A stretch of 64,000 nt of DNA, taken from Antedon mediterranea (Eukaryota > Echinodermata > Crinoidea > Comatulida > Antedonidae). The stretch spans positions 26,762,412 to 26,826,411 of the forward strand of contig NC_092675.1 in assembly GCF_964355755.1 (NCBI RefSeq), given 5' to 3'. The notes under the pieces are model-generated. The model saw only the letters and a list, made by a program, of their open reading frames with translations. It did not search any database and was not told the DNA's origin. This document shows, piece after piece, positions 27,101-39,100 of the stretch. The position numbers and the translations under genes were made by a program. Every line of letters starts with the position of its first letter. Position 1 is the first letter of the stretch.

Positions 27101-30100
27101 TGATATTGTAATGTACCCTTGATGGTCTGGGTGAGGTTGAATCTTGGCTTTATTTCTTTTTCCACAGTAGATACCTCATCTATTCCCACATGAAAAAAGT
27201 TGATGCCTGGAATGTCCATATGAGCGAGTCATATGGCCGAGCGGTTAAGGCAGGGGTGCCGTTTACCGTACCTAAAGAGCCAAGAACAACATCGGCAAGG
27301 GTTCGAGGCCGACTCGCTCCTAGTTCTGGTGGTGGAACAAGTCTTCTCGGATAAGGACTATAAACCGTAGGTCCAGTGTACACAGTTATAACCTGTGTGT
27401 ACTTTAAAGAACCCAGTTCATTATTCGAAAAAGAGTAGGGGTTACCCCAGTGAACTGGTTCACACAATAGCCCCTGTATCAGGGGGATTACCACCTATCT
27501 GATAGGACACTGATTAGTTCACTATTGGTAATCCTTGGCCACATTGCCTAAAGACATAAAATAAAAATTAAAAATTACACAGTAGTCGAACATACTGAGA
27601 GATGTGAGAATATGACATTCAGTCAAACGCTGTAAGCTTCTCTTAGTGACAAGCCTCTTAACTGTTCCACCTATGCCATCACATGCACTCTTGCCATGTG
27701 ATGTAGCGAAAAAATTCCACTCGGCGTCTAAACCAAAATCTTCCTGGTGGTGGCAAAGGTTAATAAAGTTATATTTGTTTTTGCATTGGCTGCCACATCC
27801 ATCTGTGAAATAATGAACTTTTTTCATGGTTGGTAGTTTTGTTTTTAAATAGGGGATGACAACCTTTAAAAAGGCCTATACAGTTAACTGTTGTATGTTC
27901 TCTGCAATCACTTATTATGCATATGTTAATGTGCATAATAACATAGTAAGGACACTAAACTATGTGTCAAAATTGATTTGAAAAGTATGTGAGTTACCCA
28001 GTATTTCTCATATCAAAATATATCTACTGTTTAAGTGGGCCTGATGAGAAAGCGTAACAATAAGACACCTTAAGCGTTAGTGTTCACACTGTGTATAAAG
28101 TATAACAACACCAAAAATACACTAAAAGGAAGAGGTATGTCAACTTCAAATTGTAATTTCATGGAAACAAACAAAAAAACCCCTCCAATTTTTTTATATG
28201 TTGTAGTTGACACGTAGGGCTACATTTTTCGTGATAGTCACCAACAAATCGGGCGTGTTCCACGGGGTCAATTTCAAGGTCAAAATATATGTCAAAGTTT
28301 TATTCAACTTAAAATTAACATAAAACACACACAATTAGTATATTTAGGTTCCTTATGGTCTCCCCTTTACAAAAATACCTTTGTTTTTAAAATCGAACCT
28401 ATAGTTCCCGAGATACAGCTCTTTGAAACGTGGCGGCCGCGCCTTTTTTTGCGTAAAAAACGAAAATTTAAATTGCGATATCTCAAAAACCGTTGGTCCG
28501 ATAAAGTTAAAATTTGAAATTTTGGCTTTAATTGCTATGAATCACCCATATACCAAATTTCATCAAAATTGGAAGAGGTAGGGTTTAAAATTCCATTTTT
28601 TTTGGGTGAACTGAGATGGAATGACCCAATATCGACGAAGGGATGAACATTTAAAAAATAAAATAACTAACTATTCCATAATATATAATACTGAAGCTTT
28701 ATATCATGTTCATTCAGGAAAAAAAACCACTCTTGATGTAATTAAATTATAATAATTATATCATTACTATACTGTTGTAGAGAAACCTCAAAAGTAATCA
28801 TAGTATAGTGTATCCTAGCAACAGAATGAGAGTTGATAAACCTTATACAGTAGTATGGTTATTTAATTGCAAGATGGCCTTTAGTTTCAATTATTTCTCA
28901 TAGTTTAATCAATGCTTTTATGCATTCAAATGACTGTTCACAGTTAATTTATATCAATTATCATAATAAACAGAATTTCCTAAACATATCCAATACCCTA
29001 GGAACTCATGCATACGATTAAACCATAACAATTCTGCAGGCTCAATAGACATCTAATTTACTGAAAATTATTTAAAAACTTTTATAGAACCATCATACCA
29101 AAATAGAGGTTGATATACTGTACGGTAGTCATCATACATTTTCTAATCAAGTAATTTGTATGATAAAAGAGTTGCATTTGCTTTTAATTAAAAAGATTAT
29201 TAGAAAAAGGCCAGTCTACTGTATAACGGCAAGGAGAAAATTTCCCCTTCACAATTCAATGTGTTGATATTGGGTTGCAGGGAATATTGCATTTTCCTTG
29301 GGACAGGCCAAGGAAGTTAAATACGAATTTCACCTTGGTCATTTCCATAAAACAGTGCCGTAGCCGTGAGAATTAAAGTAGTGCAGTTGTCGCATCAAGA
29401 GGGAACAATACATTCATTGTTGTAAACATACAATTTTAGCATAGTATTAGTTATTAAATATGGAGACAATTTATTCTATGTTTTAATTCAACAAACGAAT
29501 GTTTTATACTTTAAATAAAATAGCAACACACTCACAGTCACACACACAAACAAAACATTAACATAACAATAGCACCTTTGCAACAGACCTGATTAATTAT
29601 ACCATCGTATTGACTGTTTGATACCACTACATACAATAACACTAGTGTATATTACAGTAAATGATATCCTATTGTTCTTAATTTTTCAACTAACTAAACA
29701 CCAATGAAAGATATTGAATTTATTCAATTAAAACCAACAAAAGTGTTGGTGTTTTAGCATACAAACATTGTCTGTTTTAATGTTTTGTCAAGTAATTCCC
29801 ATGAGGCAGCCAATATGTAATGAACAAAATGAGCTTACTTGCCAACCTCCATGGATCTTAGTTAGAAAATGTTAGACTACTATTACTACAGTCTCCTGTC
29901 CTCAAGTCAATTACACAAATTACATGGGCGCCTAAAATCTTTAACAGCAAGAAATACCTTGATGTATGCCAACAATAGAATTGATTGTTCAATAACATTT
30001 CTTCATCAACACACAATTGTTACGCCAATATTTGTATAAATTCTGGTAATTAGGATGCTTTATTATTGATTAATTCTTAGATTAAACAAAATACACAAAA

Positions 30101-33100
30101 TCTCGTGATAATTTTCCCTGTATACATATATCCTGAACAAACAGAGTAACACAAAGTAAATATTTGATATTGGTTTCAAGTCTCTAAAATACAATCTGAA
30201 AGAACTACAAGCAACGCGTGTAAACACAAATGCACTTGTGTTCAATCCAAAAGTAAATTAATGATTAGGTACTTAATTTTAAACTTAATTTGTGTCAATT
30301 GATCAAGCTAATAGTATCGCATAAACAACAACACGGAAACAAAGAAATTTTTTTTTCTTCAAGTAAGCAATATTTGTTGTCACAGGAAGAAACTCGTCTA
30401 ATTAATATACCCATCATGCCATCACAATGGCTAAAAGACTAAAGGGGGGGGGGGGAGAAGGGGACTTTCAGTTCAGACATACTTTTCACACATCCTTGAA
30501 AGAAAAAAGGTTTTGTGTGTACTTGGCCGAGATTTGTTGAGACTGGAGAAACTTGGCAGAAAATACGGTTTTACATTCGGCAAATAATGCCTTCACAATA
30601 AAAAAAAATCAGGAAAGGGGGGGGGGGGGGAAGACTAGGACTTTGAGTATTTCATGAAATTATAATTAATTTACCAGTATCAATTAAGCTCTCATTTCAG
30701 AATCATGCTTTTCACTCCCTTAAAAGAAAAATAGGTTTTGTGTAAATGGCTGAGATTTGTTGAGACTGGAGAAACTTGGCAGAAAATATGGTTTTACATT
30801 CGGAAAATAGATTAGGAAGAATTAAAACAGCTAGTATTGATAGTCTTATGGTTTAGGAGATGGAGTAACATATTTCAGGATGGTACTAATAGGCCTATAG
30901 AATGAGTGACATGTATGCTACAGCTGCTATGAAATCATGAAATAGGTGTAAATCTTTCAGTAATGAACTGCTGTACTTTTGACAAATAACCTGTAATTAA
31001 TTTTTTATTCAGAATATTAATAAAATACAGTTTTAGGTCAAAGAATGTAAAACGAAAAATTACAAACAAAAAAAATTTACATAAAAGTATACCTACACAG
31101 ATAATACAGTTCCTAAGCAGCATAAAGAATCACTCTGGCACGAGGATGAGGTCGGAGGTCGTCCTTTTACACTTCCTCTAGTATTAAACCTTTGCTGAAA
31201 ACCTAAGCCAAGATCCTTTGAATGTAAAGTCATCATCAATGATTTTACAAGAGACATGGAAAAATACTTGTCAAAAATCACCAATTCAAAATAAAATGCA
31301 ACATATCACAGTTTGCATGATTTACCGTAGTTCGACGCCAAGAAATTCATTTTACCGACATAACCTACTCGCAATGCTCCAACTAATATCCTCATTAAAT
31401 TTATGTTCCTGTAATATCCTGAATAGCAAAAAACCATAAAATTGTTCGATCTAAATTCATGATCTATAAACCAAGCCTGCGAATTATTACGTGTATATTA
31501 TTAGTTGACAATGTATTCAACGATGGAAATAGAAAGTCGTTGTGACTAAGAAATGAGATGGAGTATAATACAATGAAGTATTTCATGTATAATCATCAGT
31601 TTTCTCACAATAAATATATGTCACCATTGAATAGAAGTATATATGCTATTAGGCTTTACTTGCCTAATTATGTGAGTAACAACATTTAATCCAAACATTT
31701 CAGCATCGTTAATGTTAATATAAGTCGCAATGTAGTACAGAATTCAGAATATTAAATTTATCCATCACCATAACATTCTATAAAACTATAAAAAGTAGCT
31801 CCAATTCAATCAATATTAAATGAGAACGCACTTTTGCAAAGTTTTGAAAACGAGAAAAAAAATAAAACAAACAGATGAAGTAGACATCTTCTACTGTTGT
31901 AGTTCAACTTCTAAAAAAATTAATGTGCTTGTTTATTTGTTTGTAGTTGATCCAACATGGTAAAATAGGCAAATCAGTAAAGTACAGTTCACATCATGTT
32001 GATGGTAGACTTTGCATCCAAATTCACTTTTTCCATCTTGACAACAAAGACAAACAAAAAAACAAGATTCTTCTAATGTTTCTCTTCACATCGATTGTTA
32101 AATAATATGTGACAAAGTTTAACCAATGACTTCAGTTTTACTTTAAATTCTAAGAATTTATCCCAAATAAATCCATAACCATCTGTTTTTACTTGGAGAT
32201 ACTACTACTGTATCACTTTTGGACCTTTCAAAACATAGTAATCCATGTATTTGCATCTGATATTTTGGTTTACACCTATATACAGTACTGTAGGTTAAAA
32301 CTAAAAATCTATTTGATGTTTCGACAGTGCACTATGTACGTGCACAAATATTATAAATGATTCCAAGGCCACGTTTCCTCTTTCCATTTTCTAAAAGGCA
32401 GTATTATTGATATTTTTCTACTGTACTTTATCTTTATTTCAATTCATTGGCTAATAACAAAGGCTACACTTGTGCATGAAGTAACAGCAATAACAAACCA
32501 ATGCACCAATTACTTTTGCTTCTTAGCTGCTATGGTGACATACGTTAACTAACACCCACGTGCGAATGTTGAAATAAGTCGGCAACACGCTTGCACAATA
32601 GGTCGGCACGTTAACAAGGATGTGTAATTGATGATACCTAACGATTAAGAAGTCTCAAGTACATATTGCTCGTATAAAACAATTGATGTCAGTAGTGAAC
32701 TTAAATGCTTTATTGCGTAGTTATCTCAAGTTTAATAATGACTGCGATGCAAGTATTTCGGTCAAGTATGATTGCACAAATTCATATGTACTCAGCTTGT
32801 CTTATTGATACATTATTCAATTTTCTTATGTCGTTAAGTCTGTTGTAGCATCAGAAAAACAACATTTAGGTTATACAGTCACTCAGAAGGGATGGCCAAT
32901 TGACATGAAATTGATATCAATTGGTATCAAAAATTGGCAAAATACCTACATTCAAAATATGTTTCTTCCTTGAGGAAATAAGAAATTTTCTAAAATTTTA
33001 AACGTCAAAAATTATCTGAAAAATCATTTGCAAAATAACTAGAACACATGTCGGTCTTGAACATGGAGGTGAGCTACCGCTAAATTCTTCTTTTCGTAAT

Positions 33101-36100
33101 TGTTTCGCACTTCGTGGAAAAGGGCTTATGTCGTGTTTATCCAGGTAAGCAGGCACGATATAGACTGATTAATTTTCATAGCATATTCACTTGTTTTATT
33201 TGTTATGAAAATTGATTTTCTTAATAGAAAATTCATTCATTACTTGTTTAGAAAAATCGTATTGAGAATGATGATAAATGATGATATTGTGCTTTAGGCC
33301 TTGGAATGTCGAAAGAGTTGAAGTCACGAAGATAAGAAAAACATATTATTCTTTCTGATCATGTAAGCTTCTCCTTTTACATCTACACATGTTTTTCTTG
33401 CAGAAATTAATTTCTCCTTGAAAATTAGTTTTTTTCTATCAACTGACTTCAGAATGTCTTGATTCGTTTCAAATTGCTGTAGTAATAGTACATTGACAAA
33501 AAAAACAATCAAGCATCATTAAATCATTAAAACAGTATTGATAAACGTAGGTGAAACTCTTGTCTCTCTCTTGAAGAATAAGTTACTTTATTTTCTACCA
33601 AGTTACTTGGCATTTCCCTATGCACTTGTACGTTATAATGATAGTCTTACAAATTGACTTTTCTGAATGAATAGCGTATTACAAATTACTGGTATGCACA
33701 TGGGAACAAGGTTCTGAGCATCTTCAGGACAGCTGGTTTGAATTAACAGCAGCGACACTGAGCACAATGAAACATCTAGCTAGGCTAAATAGTTAATCAA
33801 CATATTCGTTCTAAAACGGAAGAACTTGGCCGCATTTGCAAGAGCAAAACATGCTGTGCAGTAACAAACTATGTTGCTAATCCTGGACTAAACTAATCAG
33901 ATGCGGAGATATACCAGCTGTAGTACTATAGCCACTGACTTTAGATTCCCTAGTAAAAAACACTTGGATACTAAACACTTTTCTGCCTCAGTGCATCTCT
34001 TAGTGCAACTGTCCGTTCAATCATATAGAATCATTAACAACAGGTTGAAGAAAAAGAATCTCGAAAACGTAGATGTTTTTTTCAGCTCTCCAAAACAAAA
34101 GGATTAAAAAATAGCCAGAGGGATTAACATATAAAGTTTAAAGCTTCTGGAATCTAGGGTAGGCTAGTTGTTAAGTAAACAGCACTGATAGAAGGCAGAC
34201 TAATGCATTAAAGACAAATTATTTCCCTCCACCCTTGGGTCACAAACTAAAGCACTAAGGCTTTTGTCGATAAGGAGAAAAAAACCAAAAATAAGCACAA
34301 TCTCAATATCTTGGGAAAAATAATATTATACTGTAATAATATTTTAAATTAATACAATGCTTGATGGAAAATAACATTGATGTCTTCAATGTCATAAGTT
34401 ATTTGCATGCACTATTGTATTATTTAACAATGTTTATAGAGCTTTGTTAACATCCCTGGTACTCGCTCTGCAAATATTGTACAGTTATAGCCCTTAACCA
34501 TACTATTATTCTAAATAATGTAGAACTAAGTAGAGCCCTTCTTTAAGTGTTCCATAAACAATATTGTTGTATAGAAAACCAAATGTGTTTGTTAGCAAAG
34601 ATCATTAGGAAACTGTATTTTTAATCTGTCTATTATTCAAGCGGTGTTTATTTACCTTTAGTTTGTTACTAAGCAAAAAATGTTGATGAGTATAGTATCT
34701 TATTCTATTCTTTGTGTACAAAAACTATAAAAAAAATATAAACGAGTGATACTTACTAGGATGTCTGAGGCCCTGATTTTGTTACTTTACATATTGTCAA
34801 TCACAATTTTTAAACAGTATCATCATAATTTATTGAGTGTGTAATTACAGAATGGTGTTAAACTGAGTGTACTGTACCCTGTATAAATTGGTGTATTTTA
34901 AAGAATTTTTCTCAATGCAGTAGAGGAGGGGGGGGGGGGGATCCAGGAAGATAGCTCCTCCTTAACAAGGAACGAACAACTTTTGATATTTATTTTTGAC
35001 AAACTAAAGACTGTAACAGTAGTGTCCTCTTGAAACATTTACAAAAAAATTGTTGAATATGCCATTTTAATTTCACATTATATATTCACTTTGAATAAAA
35101 ATGTGAGCGAAAAAAAACTATATTCACTGTACCTGAAGAAAAAGCATAAAAATAGTCAAATTGTCTGTTTAATGGGTTTTTGTTAATTCAGCCTTTTTTT
35201 TTATTATCTTTGTTAGTGCAAAATAGCCTATTCATACTGTAGGTCTGATTATGTTAATCTTCATTTTTCATGTTTTTTGTGGACAATACTACTGTACATC
35301 TTTAACTATTATTTCAGCTTGTTAATAAAAATCCTGGACCTGCCACCTCAATCTAAGTGGGGATTGGTTGTTGTTTACGGTAGATATAAAAATTAAAATT
35401 CCATTTTGAAATTAATTAATCAGATGTTTTGAAGAGCAAATTAAAGTTTCATATTCACTTTGATAATTTCTGTTAAATTTTATGATATTTGAAGAGTAAC
35501 CTGTAATTATATTGGCTGTTATGTGATGCACTCACGATAACCTGCATTCAAGATATGCATATTAAATTAGATCTAAGTAGTTAGCAAAATAATTGAATCT
35601 CATAAACATTGTAAACAGCTGCTACCAACTCCTTAAGCTAGTAATTTATTATTATAATTATGTTTATGTGCAAATTTAATTAATGGAAAAAAAAATTTCT
35701 ATAGTTTTGTTTTATTTTTAGCAAAGATAACATTAACTATGTTCAATTTTAATAAAATCCAAGGCTTTCAGTGTTTCACATCAAACTGTAGCCTGTCTTT
35801 AATGTTATAAATTTTAAAAAACTAAAAAATAAAAAAGAAAGCACAGACCATCACATCAGACAGCCTTTTTTTAGAACTCAGGCTACTTGATTAAAAAGGG
35901 GTCTGAGTGATGACCACGACTCATCTGGGACAGGTGGTCACTTGGACCAAACAGGTTAAAAGGCCAACTCAGACATAGTCGTGGGACGAGGCAGCTCTTC
36001 AGGGGGATATCAAACATGTTCAATGTTCTCCCGACGACTTAAAAACTACAATACACCCTATGCTATCTCAAGACAACTTGTCTTGTCGGGATTTACAGTA

Positions 36101-39100
36101 TCTCATAGGGCCTGTTTCTGCTGCAACTGCTCAAAATACGGTATAAAAATACGGTATAAAATACGGTATTTTTTATACCGTATTTTTTAGTACCCCGTTT
36201 CTGCTAACAATACTTCTTGGGTGGTCGTGTTAAATTTCATCTTTTTTACCCAAATTGCCATTCATTTATTTGGTCGATAATTAAAAGTCGCAATAAAGGA
36301 AGTTTTACGTCTCACTTTCAACAGCCTAGCCCTAGTGATAGAGATGTTGTGAGAGCACAGAAAACATCGTAATGGGGACAATTAATTCGTTCCCTCCCCG
36401 AGTTATTGTATTTTGCAATGTTGTATTGCTTTCGCAGGCTCTTCAGCTTTGAGTTTACTTGCTTTGGAGACAAGTCTATTCCATACTCCTGCTTTATTTT
36501 TTTAGAAATGTCTTTATAAATGTGGTTGTCCCTTTTATTAGTTGGCCAGACATTTTAGCTTCCCCACACACATTTATTTAGTAAAACTGTGACGTCTTCG
36601 CTCCACATTTTCGCCGAATATATCTATACACGTGTGTAAAGCATCTGACAGCGACAGAAAATAAAAATACGAATGTTGACCTTTTGTCATGTAAAAAAAA
36701 AATACGGTATTTTTTATTGGCAGCAGAAACGGGTACAAAAAATACGGTATAAATTTGTAAATACCGTATTTTATCCACAAATTTTGTGGGGAAAATACGG
36801 TATACAAAATACGGTATATTTTTTATGAGCGCAGTTTCTGCTGCCAAAAATATACCGTATATATACGGTATTCAAAAAATACCGTATAATATACTGTATT
36901 TAGTTGGCAGCAGAAACAGGGCCATACAGCACCGGCGAGTCAAGACATTTCGTCTGGCCTTGTCCTACGATGCTGTTTAAGTTGGCCTTTAGTATGATTT
37001 TACATTAGCACCTTGACACAATTAAATTGTATTGTATAAGAACATAGCAAACAATGTTGGTAAAAAATATTTTCCAATTACTGACAATATGACATTGCAT
37101 TAGGATACTTTTATTCTAAAAATTGTCTATTGCTAAAACATTTCCAGATTTGTGTTCACTATCTTTGACCCTCCTGAATGAACAAAGCTTTGGTCTATTC
37201 TTTGATGAGAAAAGGGAAGTAAAATTCAAAATGCACAATGAATAAATTACATCTAAATTATCATATGAATAGATTTCTTTAATCCAAGCAATTATTCAAT
37301 TTCATAAACAATTTATGAATCAATCCGATATAATTTATAAATATACATTTTTTTACAGTATTTGTGATGATTGATAAATAATTTCAATATAGAATGATCA
37401 TCAACATCTTTTAGACCAAAGGATCATCAGTAGAATGCAACGTCATCTTATATTAAAATATAATTATGACTTAATGAAATTTGAAGACTAGTACGATAAG
37501 TGATGATGTGAAATAATTACTCTTCTCCAACAAAACAAACCATAATTACATCTCAATCTTCATATCACAAACATAGCAACAGTTGCCATGACAAACATTG
37601 CTATTGATCTGCCATTCCTTATAGTACTGTATCATTTATGTCAAGCTCAAGGCATAATGCGACTAATCATGGATGGAACCACTCTAAAAAAGGGAGATTA
37701 CACTATCAATAAAAAAACTATCATTAATATTAACAATCCCTGGTAAATAATAAACTAGTCCAAAAGTTATATAAGCTAATGAGGGCTCACTTTGATTTTG
37801 ACATGATCTACTCTTCTTATTTTTTTTAATACTCTGGGTAGGCTTCAAGATGGGCTTCTTTTCGAGATTACTTTTGCAAACTAAAGAAGAGGACTTCTTT
37901 TCGAAATGAATGCTGAAAATGTGTGAATTGCTATCTACAAGTACAGTACAATAAAATAGGATTTTTGAGATATTATGCCAAGTTTACATATTGTGAACCA
38001 TACCATTTCTAAACTGTAAAGTTATATATGGCATTAATTAAATTACCTTGTTCCTTTGATTTACAAATAGTCTATTTTAAAGTTCCAGTGGCTTGATTCG
38101 AGATGGGCTTTTTTCAACAATGAAGGAGGGGGTTTCTTTTCGAGATGGGTCTCTTTTTAAGGTTTTACGGTACATTTTTTTAATACAGGTCTCACTTCTG
38201 TTATGGATGGAACTACTCAAGCTGAGACATGATAATATATAGAAACACGTCCAGGGACACACAAGCTACGGCTTTATAAGTCTCAACATTAAGTTAAAAA
38301 AAGAAAGGGAAATTACAACATCAACAGGGAATACTGCTACACATTTCTAAAATTGTGTATCAAAAAAATACAATACAAAACTATATTTCTCGACTAAGAA
38401 ATCAGTTTGATAATTAATATTGCTAAACAAAAATGAAATTTTTTCCTGCATCAATCAAAAAACATAATATAATCTCCCTGTAGGTAAATACTGTAAAGTA
38501 AGTCCAAAAGTTATGAACTAATGAGGGCTCACTTTTTGACATCATATGTATTTTTTTTTAATATCATGAAAGAGGGCTCACTTCTAAAAATTAACTAAAG
38601 GTAGTTGAAGATAAAACATTAACAATACTTTGTATATTAATATATTAATAATTTTTGCTAAGTTTAATTGTACAGTAGTTTTCTCTGAGGGAAACATGAA
38701 ATAGTAACAGCGCTGTGCTTAAGTTTGTACATTGCGTCTTAATGGGAACCAAACCTACTATATGCTATATTTTATTTAGCATAATAACAACAGGATATTT
38801 CACCTTTGAATTTACAACTGATTCAATATTTGTTCACGTTATTCACACGAGTATTTATTTACTTAGGGTTTATATTAAAGCATGTATACACATCACTAAG
38901 AGCAACACTTATGGGTTGCCAATGGTGCTTTCTTTATCTATACCCCTCTTTACTAATATTTTCAAACAATAGAAATAAGTTAAACTAACTTGTCATAAAA
39001 TGATAATCGAAACAAGTGGACAATAAACAGTTATTAGGTTAGGTCAAAATGGTCAAAACAGTAAATGCATCCATTCTGTATTGTATTAATGCTACATAGT

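Larger units (their letters stand above)
26539..28132. repeat. 24-bp perfect inverted repeat enclosing the transposase remnant
   Basis: Positions 26539-26562 and 28109-28132 are exact reverse complements over 24 bp (core TTTTAGTGTATTTTTGG). They enclose all of the transposase-like coding remains, and the right copy overlaps the inner edge of the right long inverted repeat. Confidence 0.85.
20358..28627. mobile_element. 8.27-kb DNA transposon-like segment with ~0.5-kb inverted termini
   Basis: The left arm (20358-20853) and right arm (28124-28627) are inverted copies that differ at only a small number of positions and by one short indel near the tips. Both tips read GGGTCATTCCATCTCAG. The flanks carry AATA at 20354-20357 and 28628-28631, which suggests a 4-bp target duplication. 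Inside are fragments of a transposase-like protein (minus strand, 26665-27827), four tandem arrays, a 5S-tRNA SINE, a Leu-tRNA SINE and a retrocopied 120-bp segment. Superfamily is not assigned; a 4-bp duplication would fit Sola- or Chapaev-like groups, but this is inference. Confidence 0.72.
35958..36990. mobile_element. Outer inverted-repeat element hosting a nested insertion
   Basis: AAAGGCCAACTCAGACATAG with TCGTGGGACGAGGC on the left pairs imperfectly with GGCCTTGTCCTACGATGC and TGTTTAAGTTGGCCTTT on the right, over about 35 bp. The element itself is only ~220 bp once the inner insertion (36108-36923) is removed. Confidence 0.65.

Noticed and set aside
27222-27320. Functional tRNA-Leu gene
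   Set aside because: Head is too long, followed by a SINE body seen in other copies; it is the head of a SINE.
31093-31284. Minus-strand stretch with coding-like composition (RGSVKGRPPTSSSCQSDS)
   Set aside because: Single exon-like piece with no family match and a stop at the only donor-like site; could not be supported.
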